Below, one piece after another: positions 1 to 5,516 of a DNA stretch of 5,516 bases. The stretch comes from Sulfuricella sp. (GTDB lineage: Bacteria; Pseudomonadota; Gammaproteobacteria; Burkholderiales; Sulfuricellaceae). How positions within the stretch are numbered: the stretch's first letter is position 1; each line of letters opens with the position of its first letter. Both the position numbers and the translations under genes were made by a program. The stretch lies in the NCBI GenBank assembly GCA_019911785.1, contig JAIOJM010000373.1:1-5516 (forward strand), read 5' to 3'. Below the pieces are notes generated by a model, which worked only from the letters and a program-made list of their open reading frames with translations, made no database searches and was not told the DNA's origin.

Positions 1-1
1 G

Positions 2-1462
2 GCGATGTCGGCGCCTTTCGACATCGACGGCCGCGAGCTGCATATCACGTGCAGCATAGGCATCGCCTCCTACCCCAAGGACGGTGAGGATAACCAGACG
101 CTGCTGAAAAATGCCGATGCCGCCATGTATCGCGCCAAGGATCTGGGGCGCAACAATGCCCAGTATTACGCCGCGGAGATGAACGTCAGGGCGATGGAGC
201 GGCTGATGCTGGAAAACAGCCTGTACCATGCGCTGGAACGCAACGAATTCCTGCTCCATTACCAACCGCAAGTGGACCTGCGCACCGGCGAGATCACCGG
301 CATGGAGGCGCTGGTGCGCTGGCAGCACCCCGAACTGGGGCTGGTTTCTCCGGCCAGGTTCATCCCGGTGGCGGAGGATTCCGGCCTGATTGTGCCGCTC
401 GGCGAGTGGGTGCTGCGCACCGCCTGCGCCCAGAACAAGGCATGGCAGCGCGCCGGGCTGAAGCCCATCAGTGTTGCGGTCAATCTCTCGGCACGCCAGT
501 TCAGGCAGCCGAATCTGGTCGAAATGGTGGCCGGCATCCTCAGGGAAACCGAGCTTGATCCCGCCCACCTCGATCTGGAGGTGACCGAAAGCCTGGTCAT
601 GCAGAACGTCGAGGCGACCATCGCCACGCTGGGCCGCCTCAAAGCGATGGGGGTCAAGCTGTCGATCGACGATTTCGGTACCGGCTATTCCAGCCTGAAT
701 TACCTGAAACGCTTCCCGATCCATACGCTCAAGATCGACCAGTCCTTCGTCCGCGACGTTACCACCGACCCGAGTGATGCGGCGATCGCCAAGACCATCA
801 TCGCCATGGCGCACGAATTGGGGCTCACGGTGATCGCCGAAGGCGTGGAAACCGAGGAGCAGAAATCCTTCCTGCGCCTGCGCCGCTGCGACGAGATGCA
901 AGGCTATTTCTTCAGCAGGCCGGTCCCGGCGGCGGAGTTTGAAAACCTCCTCCGGGAGGATCGTCGACTGGAAATCGACCATGCCGGCCTGGTGTCGACC
1001 GAGCGCACCCTGCTCCTGCTCGACGACGAGGAAAACATCCTGAACTCCCTCACCCACCTGCTGCGCCGCGACGGCTACAAGATCCTCAAGGCGACCCATG
1101 CCGTGGCAGCATTGGACCTGCTGGCACAAAACCCGGTCGGCGTGATTATTGCCGACCAGCGCATGCCGGAAATGACCGGCGTCGAATTTCTGCGCCGGGC
1201 CAAACTGCTCTACCCAGACACCGTGCGCATGGTGCTGTCCGGCCATACCGACACGAAGAGCGTGACCGATGCCATCAACGAAGGAGCGGTCTACAAGTTC
1301 CTCACCAAACCGTGGGACAACGACCTGCTGCGCGCCAACATCCAGGAAGCCTTCCAGCACTATGAACTGGCCCGGGACAACCAGCGTCTCGCTGACGAAA
1401 TGGCCGCGATCAACGAGGAATTGAATCGTGCCAAGCATCGGTTGGAAGCACGCATCGAGTAG
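2..1462 (+). CDS. GGDEF(partial)-EAL-REC cyclic-di-GMP signalling protein, 5' end outside window
   Basis: The frame is open from base 2, so the gene starts upstream; the ATG at 5 lies inside the GGDEF domain. Numbering from that ATG, residues 1-55 are the C-terminal part of a GGDEF domain (SIGIASYP, then NADAAMYRAKDLGRN); the GG[D/E]EF active-site loop itself is not in the window. Residues ~70-315 are a complete EAL domain: E101 in EAL, N160 in NLSARQF, E192/E195 in LEVTES, D222-D223 in DDFGTGYSSL, K243, E279 in EGVE and Q299 in QGYFFSRP. With all expected metal-binding and catalytic positions present, c-di-GMP phosphodiesterase activity is likely. Residues ~335-455 are a receiver: acidic pair D340/D341, phospho-acceptor D384 in ADQRMPEM, S412 and K435 in TKPWD. 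A coiled coil closes the protein (DNQRLADEM, INEELNRAKHRLEARIE). A receiver placed after EAL is unusual, as it is normally N-terminal. No membrane segment is visible in the part seen. Domain calls are firm; the balance of cyclase and phosphodiesterase activity is unknown. Confidence 0.95.
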   Translation, partial: AMSAPFDIDGRELHITCSIGIASYPKDGEDNQTLLKNADAAMYRAKDLGRNNAQYYAAEMNVRAMERLMLENSLYHALERNEFLLHYQPQVDLRTGEITGMEALVRWQHPELGLVSPARFIPVAEDSGLIVPLGEWVLRTACAQNKAWQRAGLKPISVAVNLSARQFRQPNLVEMVAGILRETELDPAHLDLEVTESLVMQNVEATIATLGRLKAMGVKLSIDDFGTGYSSLNYLKRFPIHTLKIDQSFVRDVTTDPSDAAIAKTIIAMAHELGLTVIAEGVETEEQKSFLRLRRCDEMQGYFFSRPVPAAEFENLLREDRRLEIDHAGLVSTERTLLLLDDEENILNSLTHLLRRDGYKILKATHAVAALDLLAQNPVGVIIADQRMPEMTGVEFLRRAKLLYPDTVRMVLSGHTDTKSVTDAINEGAVYKFLTKPWDNDLLRANIQEAFQHYELARDNQRLADEMAAINEELNRAKHRLEARIE

Positions 1463-1651
1463 AAAACCGGCGAAACGAAATTTCCGGTGCCGACAGACTG
1501 CCCCCGGTCGGATATTTAGCCGCTGGAAGGCTCCCCGCGCTATGATCGAATGTCTTGTGATATTCTGGTGCCATTCGATGAGTGCCGTTTCGGTTTCGGC
1601 GGGGCGGGTGCCGGTGATTGTGCCAAACGAGCAAGACGGGGATTAAAAACC

Positions 1652-1720
1652 ATGAAAACATCAAAAAGATTTGCGTTCGATCAGCTCACGTCCGGCCTCA
1701 GCCTGTCGAGCGGCGAATAA
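1652..1720 (+). CDS. possible 22-aa leader peptide upstream of the GAF kinase
   Basis: An ATG at 1652 opens a 22-codon ORF ending in TAA at 1718-1720. A purine-rich GGGGA (1638-1642) lies 9 nt upstream, a reasonable ribosome-binding site. The peptide begins MKTSKRFAF and is serine/leucine-rich afterwards; it matches no family I recognise and has no clear signal peptide or amino-acid run typical of attenuators. It lies in the same frame as the downstream kinase (ATG 1733) but is separated from it by two in-frame stops, TAA 1718 and TGA 1724, so it is not a simple N-terminal extension. It could be a translated leader, the scar of an older longer kinase start, or chance. Confidence 0.25.
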   Translation: MKTSKRFAFDQLTSGLSLSSGE

Positions 1721-1721
1721 C

Positions 1722-1726
1722 GGTGA
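1722..1726 (+). promoter_or_regulatory. weak ribosome-binding site (GGTGA) for the GAF kinase
   Basis: GGTGA sits 6 nt before the ATG at 1733, supporting that start. In-frame stops at 1718 and 1724 rule out any start further upstream. Confidence 0.5.
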
Positions 1727-1732
1727 ATCTCG

Positions 1733-3136
1733 ATGCTGTCCGATAAAGTCACCAAGCTTTCCTGGGTCTACCAGCTTTATCGGCTGGGCCAGACCTCTGT
1801 TCCGCGCGACCGGCCGGAGCAGGTGCGGCATGCGATCCTGGAACACATCGTCGAGGGCTTCGGGGCCAACAGCGGCACGCTCGCCCTGATCGAGGAAGAC
1901 AACCAGCCGCTCACCATCGTTGCCGGCATCGACATTCCGGATTATGTCATCGGCAGCAAGATCGAGCGGGGCAGTGGCATCCTCGGCCTGGTGGCGGAAA
2001 CCGGCCAGGCGCTGCTGCTCAACGGTGATATTTCTAACGATACGCGCTTCAAGGTCACCGTGGTGCGCGACCAGTCGACGCGGCCGCGCTCGGCGATGTG
2101 CTGGCCGCTGAAGATCGAAGACCGGGTGATCGGCGCACTCAGCATCAACCGCAAGGATGCCAGTGAACCCTACACGGATGTCGACCTGGAAAATGGCGCG
2201 GTGGTGGTAAACCTGATCACGGTCGTGATCGAGAATACCCGGCTGCACCGCGACCAGGAAAAGCGCATCGCCATGCTGTCGAAAATGAATGACGAGATCC
2301 GCCGCGTCAACAAGCACCTGGAAGATACCCAGAACCAGCTGCTGCAGTCGGGAAAAATGGCCTCGATCGGCCAGCTCGCGGCAGGCGTCGCGCACGAGAT
2401 CAACAACCCGGTGGGTTATATCAACTCCAATCTGGGCACGCTGCAGAAATACCTCAAGGATGTATTCACCATGCTCGACGCCTACGAGCAGGCCGAGCCC
2501 CTCCTTGCCGCCAACCCGGAGACCCTGGCCAACATCCGCGCCCTTCGCGACAAGTTCGACATCGCCTTCCTCAAGGAAGACGTGTCGGCGCTGATGAGCG
2601 AATCCCGGGAGGGTATTGCCCGGGTGAAGAAGATCGTGCAGGAGCTCAAGGATTTTTCCCGTATCGACGAGGCCGAGTGGCAGTGGGCAAACATTCATAA
2701 CGGGCTGGACAGCACGCTCAATATCGTCTGGAACGAGATCAAGTACAAGGCGGAAGTCGTCAAGGAATACGGCAGCCTGCCCGACGTGGAATGCCTGCCC
2801 TCGCAGCTCAACCAGGTGTTCATGAATATGCTGGTCAACGCCGCCCACGCCATCGATGAGCGCGGCACCATCACCCTGCGCAGCGGCGCCCAGGGCGAGG
2901 AAGTCTGGGTGGAGTTCAGCGATACCGGCAAGGGCATCCCTCCGGAAAATCTCAATCGCATCTTCGACCCTTTTTTCACCACCAAACCGGTGGGAAAAGG
3001 CACCGGACTGGGCCTGTCCCTGTCCTATAGCATCGTACAAAAGCACCATGGCAGAATAGAAGTCAGCAGCGAGGTGGGCAAGGGCACTACCTTCCGCATC
3101 TGGTTGCCGATCAAGCAGCCGGAAAAGAAAGCATAA
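1733..3136 (+). CDS. soluble GAF-domain sensor histidine kinase
   Basis: A complete 467-residue kinase. Residues ~28-168 form a GAF sensor domain (IVEGFGANSGTLALIEE; later SAMCWPLKIEDRVIGALSIN, the usual GAF core strand pattern); the ligand cannot be told. Residues ~168-205 are a coiled-coil signalling helix. The dimerisation/phospho-acceptor domain carries the H-box around H221 (GVAHEINNP). It is long, about 90 residues from the histidine to the end of the second helix (ELKDFSR, ~304-310), so the hairpin appears extended relative to a minimal HisKA. The ATP-binding domain has the N-box N369 (FMNMLVNAAHAI), the G1 box D397-x-G399 (DTGKGIP), the F-box FDPFFTTK and the G2 box GKGTGLGLSLS (421-431), so it should be an active kinase. 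No transmembrane segment or signal peptide is seen, so it acts in the cytoplasm. It ends 4 nt before the next regulator, its most likely phosphorylation partner. The start at ATG 1733 has a weak GGTGA site. Kinase identity is very sure; its signal is unknown. Confidence 0.96.
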   Translation: MLSDKVTKLSWVYQLYRLGQTSVPRDRPEQVRHAILEHIVEGFGANSGTLALIEEDNQPLTIVAGIDIPDYVIGSKIERGSGILGLVAETGQALLLNGDISNDTRFKVTVVRDQSTRPRSAMCWPLKIEDRVIGALSINRKDASEPYTDVDLENGAVVVNLITVVIENTRLHRDQEKRIAMLSKMNDEIRRVNKHLEDTQNQLLQSGKMASIGQLAAGVAHEINNPVGYINSNLGTLQKYLKDVFTMLDAYEQAEPLLAANPETLANIRALRDKFDIAFLKEDVSALMSESREGIARVKKIVQELKDFSRIDEAEWQWANIHNGLDSTLNIVWNEIKYKAEVVKEYGSLPDVECLPSQLNQVFMNMLVNAAHAIDERGTITLRSGAQGEEVWVEFSDTGKGIPPENLNRIFDPFFTTKPVGKGTGLGLSLSYSIVQKHHGRIEVSSEVGKGTTFRIWLPIKQPEKKA

Positions 3137-3140
3137 CATT

Positions 3141-3623
3141 GTGAGCGAGACCGTCAGCGAACCAGCCAGCCTGACGCAACAAGCAGCCATCGAGCCGCCG
3201 GCGCTGCTGTTCGTCGATGACGAGGCCAACATCCTGAGCGCACTGAAGCGCCTGTTCCGGCCGCTGGGTTACCGCATCTTTACTGCCGAAAGCGGCGCGG
3301 CAGGCTTGCAGGTTTTCGAGCAGAATACGATCGACCTGGTGATTTCCGACATGCGCATGCCGGAAATGAATGGAGCCCAGTTTCTCGAGCAGGTCCGGCA
3401 GAAATGGCCGGATGCGGTGCGTATCCTGCTCACCGGCTACGCCGATGTCACTTCGACCATCGATGCGATAAACAAAGGCGAGATATACCGTTACATTGCC
3501 AAGCCGTGGGACGATAACGACATCACGATGACAGTGAAACACGCGCTGGAGCGCAAGAAGCTGGAGCTGGAAAAGCAGCGCCTGGAAAAAACCACCCTGC
3601 AGCAGAACGAAACGAGGAGTTGA
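3141..3623 (+). CDS. stand-alone REC response regulator, C-terminal coiled coil probably truncated by frameshift
   Basis: A 160-residue regulator starting at GTG 3141, 4 nt after the kinase stop; no strong ribosome-binding site is visible, so translation may be coupled to the kinase. Residues ~20-138 are a receiver: D26/D27 in FVDDEAN, phospho-acceptor D70 in SDMRMPEMNG, T98 in LLTGYAD and K121 in IAKPWDD. All phosphorylation residues are present. After the receiver comes only a charged coiled coil (LERKKLELEKQRLEK); no DNA-binding or enzyme domain follows, so it probably acts through protein contacts or as a phosphate shuttle. The last residues (NETRS) look wrong. The preceding bases contain a tandem 5-mer, and a different frame just beyond it reads NEELKDLNANLE, the expected continuation of the coil and matching NEEL in the coiled coil of the GGDEF-EAL-REC protein. 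The gene is therefore probably shortened at its 3' end by frameshift. The receiver is intact, so it may still work. Confidence 0.9.
   Translation: MSETVSEPASLTQQAAIEPPALLFVDDEANILSALKRLFRPLGYRIFTAESGAAGLQVFEQNTIDLVISDMRMPEMNGAQFLEQVRQKWPDAVRILLTGYADVTSTIDAINKGEIYRYIAKPWDDNDITMTVKHALERKKLELEKQRLEKTTLQQNETRS
3606..3615 (+). repeat. 5-bp tandem duplication (AACGA x2) causing a frameshift
   Basis: AACGA occurs twice without spacer, at 3606-3610 and 3611-3615, inside the regulator's coiled-coil coding sequence. Removing one copy changes the reading from NETRS-stop to NEELKDLNANLE, a normal coiled-coil continuation. This is a typical slippage-type duplication, or an assembly/sequencing error. Confidence 0.75.
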
Positions 3624-3729
3624 AGGATCTCAATGCCAACCTCGAGGTGGCGCATTGGACAAATACGCGAGTTTGAACAGACCGAAGGCAAGCCGCTGGC
3701 AATTTACGTGCGGCCCGGAAAGGGATGAT
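3624..3729 (+). pseudogene. decayed 3' extension of the upstream response regulator
   Basis: This 106-bp gap between two regulators reads like degraded coding sequence. In the frame set by codon 3614-3616 it encodes EELKDLNANLE and continues VAHWTNTRV before a TGA at 3674-3676. Such coils often run on into a VAxRT-like segment, so VAHWT could be a damaged version. From about 3663 the regulator's original frame (frame 0) reads IREFEQTEGKPLAIYVRPG and stops with TGA at 3726-3728, 1 nt before the next gene's ATG at 3730. An ancestral ORF with one copy of the 5-mer and one base fewer near 3659-3663 would therefore run through to a stop abutting the next gene, matching the tight spacing elsewhere in the cluster. 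The first part is well supported; the second shift is inferred. Confidence 0.5.
3719..3725 (+). promoter_or_regulatory. ribosome-binding site deciding the start of the second REC regulator
   Basis: AAAGGGA lies just before the ATG at 3730, with its AAGG core about 6 nt upstream. This favours ATG 3730 over the in-frame TTG at 3655, whose 25 extra residues lack receiver character and are read from decayed sequence of the upstream gene. Confidence 0.7.
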
Positions 3730-4335
3730 ATGTACCGTATTATTTTGGTGGATGACGAACAGAATATTCTCAATGCCTTGGGTCGGCTGTTCGCTTCGCC
3801 GTCGTTCCAGGATACGGAGAATTCCAAATTTCAGGTGGAGACCTTTGCTTCCCCGAGGCAGGCATTGCAGCGAGCCGGGGAAGGGGTCATATTCGATCTG
3901 GTGATTTCGGATTACCGCATGCCGGAAATGGACGGTGTGGCTTTCCTCAAGGCGTTCAAGGACATCCAGCCCAACGCCGAGCGGCTGATCCTTTCAGGAT
4001 ACGCCGATCTGGAGGCATTGGTCGGGGCGATCAACGAGGCGCAGATTTTCCGTTTCATCGCCAAACCCTGGCACGATGACGAGTTGAAGTCGGCTGTAGC
4101 ACAGGCCCTTGCTCACCGTGGCCTGTTGCTGGAAAACCAGCGCCTCGCCGACCAGTTGCGACTGCAGCGTGGCGTGATCTCGAAGCAGGAAATAGCGTTG
4201 CGCCGACTGGAAGAAGAGTCGCCGGGAATCACCAAGGTGCATTGGGGGGAGGATGGCTCGGTGTTCCTCGATGAGTACGAATTGACAGACGCTGCCGCAC
4301 AGGAAGCCGAGAAGTGGCTGAAATCGACGAAGTAA
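3730..4335 (+). CDS. REC response regulator with conserved-looking C-terminal tail, coupled to MglA-like GTPase
   Basis: A 201-residue regulator starting at ATG 3730 directly with the receiver (MYRIILVDDEQNIL). Phosphorylation residues are all present: D8/D9, phospho-acceptor D61 in SDYRMPEMDG, S89 in LSGYAD and K112 in IAKPWHDD. Compared with the other two receivers here, there is a loop insertion of roughly 8 residues after the first helix (ASPSFQDTENSKF). A coiled coil follows (ENQRLADQLRLQ, ~135-162), then a tail of about 38 residues containing SPGITKVHWGEDGSVFLDEY, which I cannot assign to a named domain. No DNA-binding or catalytic output is present. The end of the gene overlaps the GTPase start by 22 nt, and the GTPase ribosome-binding site lies inside it, so the two proteins are translated together and may act together. 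By analogy with RomR, a REC protein that works with MglA in Myxococcus, this regulator could control the GTPase; RomR homology is not shown. Confidence 0.92.
   Translation: MYRIILVDDEQNILNALGRLFASPSFQDTENSKFQVETFASPRQALQRAGEGVIFDLVISDYRMPEMDGVAFLKAFKDIQPNAERLILSGYADLEALVGAINEAQIFRFIAKPWHDDELKSAVAQALAHRGLLLENQRLADQLRLQRGVISKQEIALRRLEEESPGITKVHWGEDGSVFLDEYELTDAAAQEAEKWLKSTK
4301..4306 (+). promoter_or_regulatory. ribosome-binding site (AGGAAG) of the GTPase inside the preceding gene
   Basis: AGGAAG sits 7 nt before GTG 4314. It supports the non-ATG start and implies translational coupling with the overlapping regulator gene. Confidence 0.7.
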
Positions 4336-4967
4336 ACCGCAAGATCACGGTGAAGCTGGTCTATTATGGCCCGGCGCAAAGCGGCAAGACCACCAATCTG
4401 ATGCGGCTGCATGATCTGCTCACGCCCGGCATGAAGGGGGAGATCATGACCCTGGAAACGCAGAACGACCGCACCCTGTTTTTTGACCTCCTGCCGCTTG
4501 GCTTCAGAACACCGTCAGGCTGGCTGGTAAAGCTCAAGCTTTATACCGTGCCGGGCCAGGTGGCGCACGATGCGACCCGCAAGGCGGTGCTGTCGCGCGC
4601 CGACGGCGTGGTGTTCGTGGCCGACTCGCAGCGTTCGCAGTCGGTCAACAATGCAGAGGCCTTTCAGAACCTGGAGGAGAACGTGCAACGCGTCGGCCTG
4701 GATTTTTCCCGTGTGCCACTGGTGGTGCAGTTCAACAAGCGCGACTTGCCCGAGGCGCAGATCCTGTCCGAAGACGAGATCAGGCAACGCTGGTCTCAGG
4801 CACCCTGGCCGCTGGTGTTTTCATCGGCACTGGTGGGCGAGGGCGTCAGGGAGACGTTCATCAAACTGCTCGAGCAGGTATACCCGGCGCTGGACCGGTT
4901 GGCCGGGCTGCAGGAGAATCACGGTGTCGGCCAGCAGGCCTTTATCGCCGCCGTGATGGGGGGCTGA
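4314..4967 (+). CDS. MglA-like small Ras-type GTPase
   Basis: A 217-residue GTPase, close to the usual MglA length. It starts at GTG 4314 (reading [19 protein letters not shown]) with a good AGGAAG site. The P-loop is [10 protein letters not shown] (19-28, K25). The switch I region contains [11 protein letters not shown] (51-61) with R53, and the G3 region is YTVPGQ (77-82), where T78 replaces the aspartate of Ras (DTAGQ), a hallmark of MglA. Q82 and R53 fall at the same positions as the catalytic glutamine and intrinsic arginine finger described for MglA, so GTP hydrolysis is likely. FVADSQ (101-106) and the guanine-specificity motif NKRD (141-144) are also typical, and SSAL (170-173) is the probable G5. 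The C-terminus adds a short tail ([11 protein letters not shown]) with no lipidation cysteine. In Myxococcus, MglA sets cell polarity with the GAP MglB and the receiver protein RomR. Here no MglB/Roadblock gene is visible, but a receiver gene overlaps its start and a kinase gene begins 1 nt after its stop. Family assignment is strong; its cellular role here is inferred. Confidence 0.95.
   Translation: MAEIDEVNRKITVKLVYYGPAQSGKTTNLMRLHDLLTPGMKGEIMTLETQNDRTLFFDLLPLGFRTPSGWLVKLKLYTVPGQVAHDATRKAVLSRADGVVFVADSQRSQSVNNAEAFQNLEENVQRVGLDFSRVPLVVQFNKRDLPEAQILSEDEIRQRWSQAPWPLVFSSALVGEGVRETFIKLLEQVYPALDRLAGLQENHGVGQQAFIAAVMGG
4958..4963 (+). promoter_or_regulatory. G-rich ribosome-binding site for the downstream kinase (TTG start)
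   Basis: A GGGGGG run (4958-4963) at the 3' end of the GTPase gene lies 5 nt before TTG 4969. An in-frame TGA at 4954-4956 blocks any earlier start, so TTG 4969 is the most upstream start possible. Confidence 0.45.
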
Positions 4968-4968
4968 G

Positions 4969-5516
4969 TTGGAAATCACCCCGCGCCACTTTGACCGTGA
5001 ACTGGATATTCAGGAGTTGCTCTCCGGGGTTTCGCTGGAGCGGTTGGGCGGGATACTCAAGGTGCTTCTGGGCGGCGATTTCCGTCTGGTCGGAGCCGAC
5101 GGCAGGGGTTTGCTGGGCAGCGCAGAGCCGTTCGCGCAGCCGCGCCGCGCCGAGATACACCATGACCTCGAACTGCTTGGCCAGCTTGAATCGGCGAGTG
5201 CGGACGAATCCCGTCTTTCCGCCGCGGCAGCCATGATTGAACTGATGCTGCGCCTGTCGGCGCGCTATCATATGGCGGCCGATTTGCACATCGAAACCGT
5301 GCAGGAAGATTATGCCTCGCTGAAGGAATCGGAAGCGCGCTACAAAGCCCTGTCCGAGGAGCTTGAGGTGCGCGTCAAGGAGCAGGTCAAAATCATCGAA
5401 GCGACGCAGCGCCAGCTCTACCAGGCGGAAAAGCTTGCCTCCATCGGCCAGCTTGCGGCGGGCGTGGCGCACGAAATCAACAACCCGATCGGCTTCATCC
5501 GCAGCAACCTGGGCAC
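4969..5516 (+). CDS. soluble sensor histidine kinase, 3' end outside window
   Basis: The frame is open from TTG 4969, 1 nt after the GTPase stop, to the window edge: 182 codons plus 2 nt. The first in-frame ATG (5233) is residue 89, too late to begin the domain, so a TTG start is preferred. Residues ~1-100 form an N-terminal region I cannot assign to a named family ([20 protein letters not shown]; later a helix [19 protein letters not shown]); it is presumably the sensor. It has no predicted membrane helix. Residues ~105-155 are a coiled coil ([32 protein letters not shown]) leading into the phospho-acceptor H-box with H168 ([17 protein letters not shown]). This 17-residue stretch is identical to that of the GAF kinase upstream, so the two kinases belong to one subfamily and may share receiver partners. 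The ATP-binding domain should follow outside the window. Position after the GTPase implies the same transcript. Confidence 0.9.
   Translation, partial: MEITPRHFDRELDIQELLSGVSLERLGGILKVLLGGDFRLVGADGRGLLGSAEPFAQPRRAEIHHDLELLGQLESASADESRLSAAAAMIELMLRLSARYHMAADLHIETVQEDYASLKESEARYKALSEELEVRVKEQVKIIEATQRQLYQAEKLASIGQLAAGVAHEINNPIGFIRSNLG

Larger units (their letters stand above)
1463..1732 (+). other. 270-bp intergenic gap, probable promoter/leader region of the downstream operon
   Basis: This is the only sizeable non-coding gap in the window, so it is the natural place for a promoter of the kinase-regulator-GTPase genes. The best -10-like hexamer is TATGAT at 1541-1546, but no convincing -35 lies 16-18 bp upstream, and no sigma-54 element was found. 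Two weak inverted repeats follow the upstream stop (ACCGG 1466-1470 with CCGGT 1484-1488; CCGAC 1490-1494 with GTCGG 1507-1511). Both have 5-bp stems and large loops and lack a T-tract, so no intrinsic terminator can be called. Read-through from the upstream gene remains possible. The 3' part holds a possible short ORF, listed separately. Confidence 0.5.

Noticed and set aside
1466..1511. Intrinsic terminator after the GGDEF-EAL-REC gene
   Set aside because: The two inverted repeats have 5-bp stems with loops of about 12 nt or more and no T-run follows.
1515..1546. A sigma-70 promoter based on TATGAT at 1541-1546
   Set aside because: The -10 is good but no -35 resembling TTGACA is found at a spacing of 16-18 bp, so it is mentioned only as a weak candidate in the gap description.
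1542..1646. A 34-codon ORF in the intergenic gap
   Set aside because: There is no well-placed ribosome-binding site (the nearest purine run is 11 nt away), no recognisable protein character, and chance ORFs of this size are expected.
1661..3232. A 523-codon open frame on the minus strand
   Set aside because: It is antisense to the GAF kinase, whose domains and motifs are complete and in order. Long open antisense frames are common opposite GC-rich genes, and this one shows no domain motif.
3655..3729. Extending the second REC regulator to the TTG at 3655
   Set aside because: The extra 25 residues precede a receiver that normally starts at its first strand, and the sequence is the decayed tail of the previous gene. 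ATG 3730 has a good ribosome-binding site.
4942..5472. A 176-codon minus-strand open frame at the window end
   Set aside because: It is antisense to the start of the second histidine kinase, whose H-box and coiled coil are clear on the + strand.

Overview
The window is a dense signalling cluster from a GC-rich bacterium. All six genes lie on the + strand and are tightly packed. The GC-rich third codon positions, the composite GGDEF-EAL protein and the soluble GAF/histidine-kinase architecture suggest a betaproteobacterium, possibly of the Nitrosomonadales/Rhodocyclales type. That placement comes from general resemblance only; there is no rRNA or other marker gene.

Layout. (1) 2-1462 is the 3' part of a cyclic-di-GMP enzyme: the end of a GGDEF domain, a complete EAL domain with its catalytic residues, and an unusual C-terminal receiver (REC) domain plus coiled coil. 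(2) 1463-1732 is a 270-bp gap. It is the only place with room for a promoter and holds a possible 22-codon leader peptide. (3) 1733-3136 is a complete soluble GAF histidine kinase. (4) 3141-3623 is a REC plus coiled-coil response regulator whose tail appears to be cut short by a 5-bp tandem duplication; the next 106 bp still hold the remains of the tail in other frames. (5) 3730-4335 is a second stand-alone REC regulator with a distinctive C-terminal tail. (6) 4314-4967 is an MglA-like small Ras-type GTPase, overlapping the preceding regulator by 22 nt. (7) 4969-end is the first 182 codons of a second soluble histidine kinase, which starts 1 nt after the GTPase stop, has an unrecognised N-terminal domain, and runs off the window.

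How the parts may work together. Every phospho-signalling protein here looks cytoplasmic: no signal peptide or membrane helix is visible. None of the receivers carries a DNA-binding domain. The visible outputs are c-di-GMP turnover and a small GTPase, which points to post-translational control of cell-surface behaviour or protein localisation (for example motility, polarity or biofilm) rather than transcription. In Myxococcus, MglA is tied to a REC protein (RomR). A REC regulator translationally coupled to an MglA-like GTPase, flanked by two related kinases, is the most interesting aspect of the window, but the functional link is inferred. No MglB/Roadblock partner gene is present in these 5.5 kb.
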